Part shown: positions 7,242 through 15,006 of the stretch, in pieces | Numbering within the stretch: the stretch's first letter is position 1 | Layout: each line of letters starts with the position of its first letter | Source of the DNA: Campylobacterota bacterium | GTDB taxonomy: Bacteria > Campylobacterota > Campylobacteria > Campylobacterales > Sulfurospirillaceae | NCBI GenBank assembly: GCA_009930355.1 | Contig: RZYK01000006.1 | Location: forward strand, 1 to 26,904 | Direction of reading: 5' to 3' | Length of the DNA stretch: 26,904 nt | Translations under genes and position numbers: made by a program | The notes under the pieces: generated by a model | Databases searched by the model: none | What the model was told of the DNA's origin: nothing | The model's input: only the letters and a program-made list of their open reading frames with translations

Positions 7242-9524
7242 ATGAGCAGATATGAAATCCCCCAAATGGTCTACGATGACCTCAAAGTTTTTAAAAAAAA
7301 CCATGCCGATTTTTTGGCAGGCACATTGGATGAGCTGACCTTTAAAACGATGCGTGTTCCTTTTGGCGTGTATGAGCAACGTGCTGACAATACCTTTATG
7401 GTGCGTATTAAACTGGCTGGGGGCATCTTAACCCCAACGCAACTTTTAACCCTTGCCGACTTAGCCCAAAAATACGCCCATGAAGCCATTCACATCACCA
7501 CCCGTGGTGGCGCACAGCTGCATTATGTCAAAATCGAAGATATTATCAGTATTATCGAAACCTTGCACAGCATTGACTTAAGCGGTCGTGGCGGTGGAGG
7601 CAATACCGTGCGCAATGTGATGGCTGACCCACTTGCTGGCACAGCGCAAGATGAAGTGTTTGACGTTTCACCGTATGCCCTTGCCATGACCTCTAAGATG
7701 TTAGAGCAAAAAGATTCCTTTGCACTTCCTAGAAAGTTTAAAATCACGTTTAGTGGCTCTGAGGCGGACAGAGGGTACGCCACCATTCATGATGTTGGCT
7801 TTATTGCCAAAATTCAAGATGGCGTGAAAGGCTTTAAACTCTTCACCGCTGGGGGTATGGGTGCAAAGTCTCGTTTGGGTACTCTTTTGCGTGATTTCGT
7901 ACCTGACACGGAGGTCTTTTTATACGCACAAGCTATCAAACAAGTGTTTGATCAAAACGGTAACCGCAAAAACAAACATGCCGCACGCCTTCGCTTTTTA
8001 TTTGAAGATTTGGGACTAACGGAGTTTAACAAACTTTTAGAAGTTGAGCTAAACGACCTTAGAGCTAAGAATGATTGGGAAATGCCTGTTGTGGAGATTG
8101 AGCGCACCGTGGGTGACACGACGCATGAGCCTTTCGTTGTTCCTCAGAGCATTTCAAAATGGTGGAACCGCTACGTGTATGCCCAAAAACAAGCAGGGCT
8201 TTATGGTTGTAAAGTGCCCGTGCATTTAGGGGATATTCACTTTGAAAACGCCCGTGCTTTAGCCAATGCCCTCCTTCCCTTTGGTGAAGATGTGCTTCGT
8301 TTTACGGGAGACCAAAACCTTTACATACGAAACCTCACCGCTCCACAAATGGCAAGTTTGCATGACATCTTGCAACACTTCTCCAAAGATGTGGCAAAAC
8401 CAACTCTTTTTGGGGACATGGTGGCGTGTACAGGTGCGGCAACGTGTCAGTTAGGTATTGCACGTCCTCGTGGTGCGGTGGATGCGATTCAAAAACGTCT
8501 GAACAAGCTCTTAGATGAGCGTGATTATGATGCCCTTCAAGGCTTTAAAATTCACCTCTCAGGATGCCCTAACAGTTGTGGAAAACACCTCATTGGCGAT
8601 CTTGGATTTTTCGGAAAAGTCCAACGCAATGAAGGTTACTCCTACCCAGCGTACAATGTTGTCGCAGGCTCCAGAACCTCAGGAGATGGCAGTGTTTACG
8701 CTCAAAAAGCAGGCGATGTGGCAGCGTTTCATGTCCCTGCATTTGTGGAAGAGGTGTTAGATACATGGCTTTTACATGTAAAAGCGTATAAGAGTTTTGC
8801 CGACTGGGTAGACGATGGTGGTCTTGCGGTTATTACCGAAATCAGTAAAAAATACGTCGATATTCCATCCTTCAAAGAGGATAAAAACCCTTACTTTGAC
8901 TACGATGCGGTAGAGCTTTTCTCACTTAAAGGTCGTGGAACAGGTGAGTGTAGTGCGGGTATGTATGACCTCATTGAAGCGGATAAGAAAGCACTCAAAG
9001 AGGCGTTAGAGAAAGAAGAGAAAGACTTTGAACTCATTCGTCTTTTAAGCGCTCGTATGTTGCTCGTCACACGTGGAGAAGATGCCAGAGATAAAGCAGG
9101 GGTTTTAAAAGCCTTTAAACAGCATTTTATCGACACCACGCTGCTTAATGCCTACTTTGGAACCATGCTAGAGGGTGATGCCGATGAGAAGTCAATCGAA
9201 CTTGCCGAAGAGGTCATTAAACTCTACGAAACGATGGACAACACGCTTAAATTTGCCAAAGAGAAAGAGTTAGCAGTAAGTGCGCAGGCACAGCCTGAAA
9301 CATCCGCACACTTTAAAGACTTAAGCGGTGTGGCATGTCCGATGAACTTTGTGAAAACTAAAATGGAACTTGCCAAAATAAAAAGCGGTGAAGTGTTAGA
9401 GATTTTACTCGACGATGGCGCTCCGATAGATAATGTGCCAAAATCAGTCGCAAGCGAAGGGCACACCGTTGAGGCGACGACCAAAGAGGGCAAGGGCTGG
9501 CGTGTAAGGATTGTGAAAAAATGA
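7242..9524 (+). CDS. sir: Siroheme sulfite reductase with C-terminal TusA-like domain
   Basis: A 760-residue protein. Residues 1-560 form a nitrite/sulfite reductase of the ferredoxin type; Cys396 and Cys402 (CTGAATC) with Cys442 and Cys446 (GCPNSCGKH) bind the 4Fe-4S cluster and siroheme. A helical, acidic stretch follows (about 560-685, starting GRGTGECSAGMYDL). The end (about 688-760) is TusA-like: LSGVACPMNFVKTK with Cys699 as the sulfur-carrying residue. It should reduce sulfite to sulfide for HcyS loading. The TusA tail suggests that sulfur is handed on as persulfide and not simply released. AAGGAG precedes the ATG, and the stop overlaps the next gene by ATGA. A nitrite reductase role is less likely in this operon. 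Confidence 0.92.
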   Translation: MSRYEIPQMVYDDLKVFKKNHADFLAGTLDELTFKTMRVPFGVYEQRADNTFMVRIKLAGGILTPTQLLTLADLAQKYAHEAIHITTRGGAQLHYVKIEDIISIIETLHSIDLSGRGGGGNTVRNVMADPLAGTAQDEVFDVSPYALAMTSKMLEQKDSFALPRKFKITFSGSEADRGYATIHDVGFIAKIQDGVKGFKLFTAGGMGAKSRLGTLLRDFVPDTEVFLYAQAIKQVFDQNGNRKNKHAARLRFLFEDLGLTEFNKLLEVELNDLRAKNDWEMPVVEIERTVGDTTHEPFVVPQSISKWWNRYVYAQKQAGLYGCKVPVHLGDIHFENARALANALLPFGEDVLRFTGDQNLYIRNLTAPQMASLHDILQHFSKDVAKPTLFGDMVACTGAATCQLGIARPRGAVDAIQKRLNKLLDERDYDALQGFKIHLSGCPNSCGKHLIGDLGFFGKVQRNEGYSYPAYNVVAGSRTSGDGSVYAQKAGDVAAFHVPAFVEEVLDTWLLHVKAYKSFADWVDDGGLAVITEISKKYVDIPSFKEDKNPYFDYDAVELFSLKGRGTGECSAGMYDLIEADKKALKEALEKEEKDFELIRLLSARMLLVTRGEDARDKAGVLKAFKQHFIDTTLLNAYFGTMLEGDADEKSIELAEEVIKLYETMDNTLKFAKEKELAVSAQAQPETSAHFKDLSGVACPMNFVKTKMELAKIKSGEVLEILLDDGAPIDNVPKSVASEGHTVEATTKEGKGWRVRIVKK
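8768..8785. repeat. Extended palindrome GCTTTTACATGTAAAAGC, copy 6 (inside sir)
   Basis: Perfect 18-bp palindrome around the core; read as Leu-His-Val-Lys (residues 511-514). Confidence 0.9.
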
Positions 9525-10789
9525 AAACGCTTGGCATCGCACTGAAACCCAAAAAAACGCTTCTTATTGGTGCGGGTAAAGTAGCGGCGCAGAAGTCTAA
9601 AGTATTGGATAGTCTGGATTTTCCACACGACATCATTGCGCAAGAGGTTTTGGACGACTACTTTGCATCCAAAACCTTTACATGTAAAGCATTTGAGGAT
9701 GCTGACGCCATAGGTTATGAGGTGATTATTGATGCAACAGGCAATGAGAGCGTGAGCCAGCGTTTGGTTGCACTCAAACCACTTCATCACTTTTGGCTCA
9801 ATGTCGTAGATGTGCCAGAGTTGTGCGACTTTTACTTTAGCGCACTGACCCAAAGAGATGAGATTCAAGTTGCTATCAGCAGTGGTGGCAGTTCACCCAG
9901 TTTAGCGCAAGTGATTCGTGATAAAGTAGAGCGTATTTTACCCCGTAATCTAGGCTCCTTGATTGAGCGCCTCAAAGAGGAGCGTCAAAAACCTGAGCGT
10001 GATTTGGCAAGGCTTCGTGGCATTGCCAAAGAGGGTGTGGGCAAAGTGTTTCTCATCGGATGTGGCACAGGCTACGTGGGCAATCTCACCTTAGATGCGC
10101 TCAGTGCCTTTGAACTGCTCGATGTTGCCCTTGTAGATGCGTTGGTCTCAGAGGAGATTCGCGCCCTCATTCCGCTTACATGTAAAGTGGTTGATGTCAG
10201 CAAAAAGAAGGGGTTTCACTCTAAAAGTCAAGAGGAAATTAACGCTCTTTTGGTCGGATATGCCAAAGAGGGTTTGGTTGTTGGACGGCTTAAAGGGGGT
10301 GACCCGCTTTTGTTTGGACGTTTGGGCGAAGAAAAACAGACGCTTAAAGAACATGGCATTGAGTGTGAAGTCATCAATGGGGTGAGTTCCGCCTTTCGCT
10401 CCTGCACGGTTTCTGGCATTGTGCCCACTATTCGAGACATCTCTAAAGGGGTGAGCATCGTCTCAGCGCACCTTAGGGAAACCTTGTTTAACGATGAGTG
10501 GATTCCTCTCATTGCACAGCCTTTGCACACCGTGATTGTTTTAATGGCGCACAGTTTTGCGAAAAGAATTGAAGAGGCGATTGCCAAAGAGGGCATTGAT
10601 GCGAACACGCCTGCGGCGTTTGTCTCCAACATTGACCTTCCAAATCAAATTACCATTGTGGGAACTGTGGGAAAATTGGATAAAATGAGTGCTTTATGTT
10701 CAGCACCCGCTGTCCTCATCATTGGGGAGTGTGCTTCACCAAAGAACATTATTCCCGCTTCCAATAGCGGTAAAATTATTTACATGTAA
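9521..10789 (+). CDS. cysG: Bifunctional siroheme synthase (CysG-like: precorrin-2 dehydrogenase and uroporphyrinogen methyltransferase)
   Basis: The 422-residue protein has two parts. Residues 1-165 are the dehydrogenase/ferrochelatase: GAGKVAAQK at 17-25, NVVDVPELCDFYFSA and SSGGSSPSLAQVIRDKVE. Residues 172-422 are the SAM-dependent methyltransferase: VVGRLKGGDPLLFGRLGEE at 253-271 and INGVSSAF. Together they make siroheme from uroporphyrinogen III for Sir just upstream. The glycine loop at the start of the methyltransferase reads IGCGTGYVGNLT instead of the usual GPGDPELLT type, an atypical version. The start overlaps the sir stop (ATGA). The gene holds three palindrome copies, the last containing its own stop codon (tail KIIYM). 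Confidence 0.9.
   Translation: MKTLGIALKPKKTLLIGAGKVAAQKSKVLDSLDFPHDIIAQEVLDDYFASKTFTCKAFEDADAIGYEVIIDATGNESVSQRLVALKPLHHFWLNVVDVPELCDFYFSALTQRDEIQVAISSGGSSPSLAQVIRDKVERILPRNLGSLIERLKEERQKPERDLARLRGIAKEGVGKVFLIGCGTGYVGNLTLDALSAFELLDVALVDALVSEEIRALIPLTCKVVDVSKKKGFHSKSQEEINALLVGYAKEGLVVGRLKGGDPLLFGRLGEEKQTLKEHGIECEVINGVSSAFRSCTVSGIVPTIRDISKGVSIVSAHLRETLFNDEWIPLIAQPLHTVIVLMAHSFAKRIEEAIAKEGIDANTPAAFVSNIDLPNQITIVGTVGKLDKMSALCSAPAVLIIGECASPKNIIPASNSGKIIYM
9677..9688. repeat. TTTACATGTAAA palindrome, copy 7 (inside cysG)
   Basis: Read as Phe-Thr-Cys-Lys (residues 53-56), a surface-like position between the nucleotide-binding and linker parts. Confidence 0.9.
10176..10185. repeat. TTACATGTAA palindrome, copy 8 (inside cysG)
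   Basis: Read as Leu-Thr-Cys-Lys (residues 219-222) in the methyltransferase part. Confidence 0.9.
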
Positions 10790-10790
10790 A
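10779..10790. repeat. TTTACATGTAAA palindrome, copy 9 (contains the cysG stop codon)
   Basis: Here the palindrome is in the one frame that contains a stop, TAC ATG TAA, and it supplies the end of CysG just before the metY ribosome binding site. Confidence 0.9.
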
Positions 10791-10799
10791 GAGGATTTT

Positions 10800-12077
10800 A
10801 TGGGATTTACCACCAAAGCATTGCACAGCAAACCTGCACACAAAGACACTTACGGCGCAATGCGTTTTCCTATTTATCAAAGTGCTGCGTTTGAGTTTGA
10901 CCACGCCGAAGATTTAGAAGCAGTGTTTAAGGGACAAAAGATGGGGCATGTCTATACACGCTCCTCCAACCCTTCCATAGAAGCGTTAGAACTTCAAATC
11001 AAAGCCATCAGTGGCGCGTTTGGTGTTTTAGCTACCGCAACGGGTATGGCTGCCATTTCCAATCTGCTCTTTGCGCTTTTGAAAAGTGGCGACAATATCA
11101 TCACGACACAGTATCTTTTTGGCAATACCCTCTCACTTTTCCAAACACTTTTCAGTGATTTTGGTGTGGAAGTGCGCTTTGTAGATGTGAATAATATCGA
11201 GGAAATCCGTGCAAATATCGATGAAAAGAGTCGCCTTCTTTTTTGCGAGAGTGTAAGTAATCCTCAGCTTATCGTGCCTGATTTTCGTGCCATCAAAGCG
11301 GTTTTGAGTGAACACCATGTGCCTCTTGTTGTCGATACCACGATGACACCGTGGAACATTTTTGATGCGAAAAAACATGGCGTGGATGTGGAGATTATCT
11401 CAGCCACCAAATACATCTCAGGCGGTGGACACGTTCTTGGAGGACTTATTGTCGATAATGGAACGTTTGAGTGGCAACACCATGCAAATTTAGCGCCTTA
11501 TTGTAAAAAATTTGGTCCCAATGCGTTTATCGCACGCTTGCGTAAAGAGACCTTTCGCAATTTAGGCGCAACCCTTACCGCTCAAAGTGCAGCACTCCTC
11601 TCTTTGGGTCTGGAAACACTGGATTTGCGAGTGAAGCGAAGTTGCGAAAACGCCCTTGTGGTTGCCAAACATTTGCAAACCAAAAGCGAGGTTTGCCATG
11701 TCGATTATCCTCTTTTAGAAACTTCTCGCTCCTATGAGAATGCTTCTAAACAGTTTAGTGGAGGTGGGGCGATTGTCACGTTTAGTTTAGCCGATAAAAA
11801 AAATGCTTATGCCTTTTTAAACAAACTCAAACTGATTCGCAGAGGGACGAACATTCAAGATAACAAATCTTTGGCGATTGCGCCGTACCATACGATTTAT
11901 GCAGAGTACCCTGAAGAGCAACGCCTGGCATACGAACTCAATGAGGGGATGATACGTCTCTCTGTGGGTATTGAAGATGTGGAAGATTTGCTGGAAGATA
12001 TTGACCAAGCGCTCTTTGTGGAAACGCTTGAACCCATGGCAAGTGAACCTGAAAAATCCTACGCCTTTGATGTATAA
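10800..12077 (+). CDS. metY: O-acetylhomoserine sulfhydrylase MetY (PLP enzyme)
   Basis: With ATG 10800 (GAGGAT upstream) the protein has 425 residues and begins MGFTTKALHSKPAHKDTYGA, standard for the Cys/Met-metabolism PLP family. The longer frame from 10689 runs through the cysG end and is rejected. PLP-binding Lys204 lies in SATKYISGGGHVLGG, and YTR at 52-54 is the phosphate-binding motif. The length and SGGGH form fit O-acetylhomoserine sulfhydrylases better than cystathionine gamma-synthases. In the Wolinella scheme MetY adds the thiocarboxylate sulfur of HcyS to O-acetylhomoserine to give HcyS-bound homocysteine. It is the last step of the sulfate-to-homocysteine route encoded here. Confidence 0.92.
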   Translation: MGFTTKALHSKPAHKDTYGAMRFPIYQSAAFEFDHAEDLEAVFKGQKMGHVYTRSSNPSIEALELQIKAISGAFGVLATATGMAAISNLLFALLKSGDNIITTQYLFGNTLSLFQTLFSDFGVEVRFVDVNNIEEIRANIDEKSRLLFCESVSNPQLIVPDFRAIKAVLSEHHVPLVVDTTMTPWNIFDAKKHGVDVEIISATKYISGGGHVLGGLIVDNGTFEWQHHANLAPYCKKFGPNAFIARLRKETFRNLGATLTAQSAALLSLGLETLDLRVKRSCENALVVAKHLQTKSEVCHVDYPLLETSRSYENASKQFSGGGAIVTFSLADKKNAYAFLNKLKLIRRGTNIQDNKSLAIAPYHTIYAEYPEEQRLAYELNEGMIRLSVGIEDVEDLLEDIDQALFVETLEPMASEPEKSYAFDV

Positions 12078-12080
12078 GGT

Positions 12081-12094
12081 GCTCTTTTAAGAGC
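12081..12094 (+). terminator. Possible weak hairpin after metY
   Basis: GCTCTT and AAGAGC pair around a TT turn just after the metY stop. No T-run follows, so attenuation or processing is as likely as termination. A second stem-loop (ACGTAAAGA with TCTTTAGACGT, 12104-12130) comes next. Confidence 0.3.
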
Positions 12095-12138
12095 CAACAC
12101 GAAACGTAAAGACTTTTACTCTTTAGACGTCGGTTTTA

Positions 12139-12215
12139 AGCGTAGCGTGGGCTCACTGCCGAAGTGAACTCAGTGTTAACGTAGCTTTTGAAGCTTTGCT
12201 TTAAAAGCGTGTCAA
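12139..12215 (+). repeat. Structured intergenic repeat, copy C (before mnmA)
   Basis: Hairpin 1 is TCACT/AGTGA (12153-12157 with 12163-12167) around GCCGA. Hairpin 2 is an 11-bp stem (12184-12194 with 12198-12208) around TTT, GCTTTTGAAGC against GCTTTAAAAGC with one G-U pair. It is separated from the mnmA start by an A-rich stretch of about 25 bases. Confidence 0.75.
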
Positions 12216-12240
12216 AATAAAAATAAAAAGAGATATAACT

Positions 12241-13260
12241 ATGAAAATTGCACTACTAATGAGCGGAGGAATTGATTCAAGCTACTCCGCTTATTTACTC
12301 AAAGAAGAAGGTCATGAAGTGGTGGGGATTTACCTCAAACTCCATGACGATGAGAAAAAACACAGCGTAAATATCGCTAACATCGAAAAAGTAAGCCACT
12401 ATTTAGGCATTCAAACCCATATTATTGATGCGAAAGCCCTTTTCAAAGAGCACGTCTATGACTACTTTGTGCGCTCTTATGAGCAAGGACTAACACCCAA
12501 TCCGTGTGCGTTTTGTAACCCTAAGATGAAATTTGGCTTTGCCTTTGAGAAAGCCATAGAATTTGGCTGTGAAAAAATTGCCACGGGGCATTATGCCAGA
12601 GTGAAAGATGGACATATTCAAGAAGCTTCAGACATGAGCAAAGACCAGAGTTACTTTCTTTTTGGATTGAAAAAAGAGGTGATTGAAAAAATCATTTTCC
12701 CACTAGGCGAGATGAAAAAAGAGGATATCAAACCCATCGCTCTAGCAAAACTGCCATGGCTTGGAAGTTTAGAAACCTACAAAGAGTCTCAAGAAATTTG
12801 CTTTGTCACCGACACCTACATCGACATCCTCAAAAAGCACCTGAGCGTGGATCAAAAAGGGGTGGTAAAAGATACCAGCGGAAAAGTGATTGGAGAGCAT
12901 AAAGGTTACATGCACTACACCATTGGAAAGAGAAAAGGACTTACCATTAATGGTGCGCATGATCCGCATTTTGTGGTAGGCATTGACGCCAAAACAAACA
13001 CCGTGATTGCAGGCAAAAAAGAGGAACTTCTACAAAAACGTGTGGTGGCGCAAAACTTCTCCTTAAGTGAGGACTTTAAAGAGGGTAGCTATGGTGTCAA
13101 AGTACGCTACCGAAGCCCGCAAGTCAAAGCGCATGTCAAAATCGAGGGTGAGAAAATCATCGCTGAACTTGAAGAGGGTGTCTACGGACTCGCCAGCGGT
13201 CAAGCCCTTGTCGTCTATCAAGAGGATTTAGTCTTGGGTGGTGGCTGGATAGAGGCGTAA
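12241..13260 (+). CDS. mnmA: tRNA 2-thiouridylase MnmA
   Basis: A 339-residue MnmA-type enzyme. The ATP-pyrophosphatase loop SGGIDSS is at 8-14. The catalytic cysteine pair is Cys92 (NPCAFCNPKMKFG) and Cys187 (SQEICFV). GHYAR at 116-120 and the C-terminal barrel with VRYRSP and LASGQALVVYQ are typical. MnmA puts sulfur on U34 of Lys, Glu and Gln tRNAs, taking it from a persulfide relay (TusA-E in E. coli, or directly from IscS). Its place behind metY and a Sir-TusA fusion is suggestive, because TusA feeds MnmA in E. coli. The 163-base gap and repeat copy C may mean separate expression. The ribosome binding site is weak (AAGAGA). Confidence 0.9.
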   Translation: MKIALLMSGGIDSSYSAYLLKEEGHEVVGIYLKLHDDEKKHSVNIANIEKVSHYLGIQTHIIDAKALFKEHVYDYFVRSYEQGLTPNPCAFCNPKMKFGFAFEKAIEFGCEKIATGHYARVKDGHIQEASDMSKDQSYFLFGLKKEVIEKIIFPLGEMKKEDIKPIALAKLPWLGSLETYKESQEICFVTDTYIDILKKHLSVDQKGVVKDTSGKVIGEHKGYMHYTIGKRKGLTINGAHDPHFVVGIDAKTNTVIAGKKEELLQKRVVAQNFSLSEDFKEGSYGVKVRYRSPQVKAHVKIEGEKIIAELEEGVYGLASGQALVVYQEDLVLGGGWIEA

Positions 13261-13269
13261 GAAGCTTAT

Positions 13270-13299
13270 TTTTGTAGCGTTACATGTAACGCTACAAAA
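13270..13299. terminator. Perfect 30-bp palindrome, probable bidirectional terminator (palindrome copy 10)
   Basis: Arms of 15 bp without mismatch (TTTTGTAGCGTTACA and its complement) centred on ACATGT. It lies between the convergent mnmA and the broken GGDEF gene. The outer AAAA/TTTT gives a T-run on either strand, as expected of a two-way terminator built on the dispersed palindrome. The hairpin can only form with the central bases as loop. Confidence 0.75.
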
Positions 13300-13321
13300 T
13301 GCCTACCTAAGCAACAACAAC

Positions 13322-14737
13322 TTAGTCTTTGCCTGCTTTTTTCGCCGCATAAAGAGCATTGTCTACTTTGTGAACCAATCCATCTTGGCTCTCCAAATGA
13401 TGAAACATACCCACACCGATACTCACACTCAACGCTCTGCCTAAAATGCCTTGTAACACTTCATCTTTTTTGATGCACTCACAAAAAGTCTGGGCAATCT
13501 CCTCCGCAGTTTCAATGGACACTCCCACCAATAAAATCGCAAATTCTTCACCACCCCAGCGTGCCACAATATCTGATGAACGCACATTTTCCTTTAAAAG
13601 ATGCGCTACTCGCACTAAAACTTCATCCCCAACCAAATGCCCAAACGTGTCATTAACCTCTTTAAAATCATCCACATCAATAAGAATCAATGCCAAAGAT
13701 GTATTTTTATGATGCAATTTAGATAGTCTCTCAAATTGCTCATTAAACTCTCTACGGTTGCACAACTTTGTGAGCGCATCTTCACTTGCCAATTGTACCA
13801 ACTGTTTTTGATAAATATTAATCGTATAGAGAATAATTGCAATCACCAAAAAAGTGACCAAAAGCGACATGATAAGATTGAGATAAAAGGTCTTTTGAAT
13901 CTCGTTTAAATACTCTTTTTTATTGATTTCCACAAAAAGGTGGAGTTTGAGCTTGTCGATGTATTTGGTATTTAAAAGGTATTCGCCCTCTTTATCCTTG
14001 TACTCAAATTGGGTCTGTTTTCCACTAAAAATCGCCTCTTTGAGTTTACTCAGCCCCTCAATATTGGCGATATTTCCTCGTTTATTGAGCCCTTGTGAGT
14101 AGAGCATCAGCTCCCCTTTGGTGTCAATAAAATAGACATCGTATTTGTATTTACTCTTAAAAGAGTTGAGCATCTCCTCAATGTTTAAGAGTTTCACACC
14201 CACACCCGTAGCGCCAATCATCTCATTTTTATAATTCATCACTTTGTAGTTAATAAACATAATGAGTGTATCGCTTAGATGGGCATTGTAGTCCAAATTA
14301 ATCTCATACGGTTCTGCTTGATTTTTAAAACGAAAATACCACGCATCCGCACTGTTTTGCTCATTGACCACATCAATCAAACCCCGAGGATGGTAATAAT
14401 TTTTCGTCAAATCGGAGACTAAAAATGTAGTAAAAATGTCATATTTTTGTTGAATTTCGGTGAGATAGCGCACGATGCCATTCATATCGCCTTCACCTTC
14501 CATAATCCAATCCCACATAAAAGTATCGTGTGCCATTAAGGAAGAGACCAAAAGAGGCTCAATCATGCGTTGCTGAATCTCGGTATAGATATTATCCACC
14601 GAAAGAGGCAAAGAGGTGTTTTGGAGTTGCGCTTACGTCTCATTGACGCTTCTGATATAGTTAAACAACGACCCTAAAATCGAAACACCCAACAACAAAC
14701 CCGCAATAACTGCAACCACTTTTATTTTTAACCGCAT
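13322..14737 (-). pseudogene. Membrane Cache-GGDEF diguanylate cyclase, interrupted by an in-frame stop
   Basis: The natural start is ATG 14737-14735 with TAAGGAG before it, giving a first membrane helix (KVVAVIAGLLLGVSILGSLF). Codon 35 (14635-14633) is TAA. Beyond it the same frame continues AQLQNTSLPLSVDNIYTE, then a periplasmic Cache-type sensor, a second helix (FYLNLIMSLLVTFLVIAIILY) and a complete GGDEF domain. The active site is GGEEF with I-site RSSD five residues before it. Without the stop the protein would have 471 codons. Restart at TTG 14611 lacks a ribosome binding site and would lose the first helix. One base change (for example CAA to TAA) explains it. A sequencing error or readthrough cannot be excluded. 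Confidence 0.75.
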
Positions 14738-14759
14738 AAGGCACTCCTTAGAATGCACG

Positions 14760-14765
14760 ATTATA
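14760..14765 (-). promoter_or_regulatory. -10 element of the Cache-GGDEF gene
   Basis: TATAAT on the minus strand, 22 bases before the ATG. No good -35 is seen. It lies just after the end of the arsenate-type operon and could give this gene its own transcript. Confidence 0.4.
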
Positions 14766-14778
14766 ACACAAAATGATT

Positions 14779-15006
14779 TTACAACAACGCCACAATTTCC
14801 TCAGCACTTAGAAGTTTTCCACTGCTTAACACCTTGCCATCGACCACCAACGCAGGCGTAGACGTGACACCATAATTCATAATCTGCATAATGTCTTCCA
14901 CTTTCACAATTTCTGCAAAAATCCCTTTTTGCGCTACCGCTTTTTTAGCGTTTTCATACAAGAAGATACACTTCGCACACCCTGTTCCCAAAATTTCGAT
15001 TTTCAT
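14779..15006 (-). CDS. Small thioredoxin-like protein (TM0996/MTH895 type)
   Basis: A 75-residue single-domain protein with the redox pair Cys10/Cys13 in GTGCAKC and the cis-proline segment VTSTPALVVDGK. Proteins of this size (redox-active disulfide type) are often encoded next to DUF318 permeases. It has no signal peptide, so it works in the cytoplasm and could supply electrons to ArsC, CcdA or the cytosolic rhodanese of the same operon. It is the last gene of the operon and its start overlaps the preceding rhodanese stop by ATGA. Confidence 0.88.
   Translation of the reverse strand: MKIEILGTGCAKCIFLYENAKKAVAQKGIFAEIVKVEDIMQIMNYGVTSTPALVVDGKVLSSGKLLSAEEIVALL

Noticed and set aside
7242..9524. 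Sir as a dissimilatory or assimilatory nitrite reductase
   Set aside because: The motifs alone would allow it, but the sulfate activation and HcyS genes around it and the TusA-like tail favour sulfite.
9224..9868. Minus-strand 214-residue frame across the sir-cysG junction
   Set aside because: Antisense to two well-supported coupled genes, Cys-rich composition of a shadow frame, no ribosome binding site or known motif.
10228..10632. Minus-strand 134-residue frame inside cysG
   Set aside because: Antisense to the methyltransferase domain with no independent support.
10689..10799. Upstream extension of metY
   Set aside because: Would overlap over 100 bases of cysG; ATG 10800 has GAGGAT and the normal MetY start.
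3381..12215. CRISPR array from the repeated hairpin blocks
   Set aside because: Only three copies, two of them far apart, no regular spacers and no cas genes.
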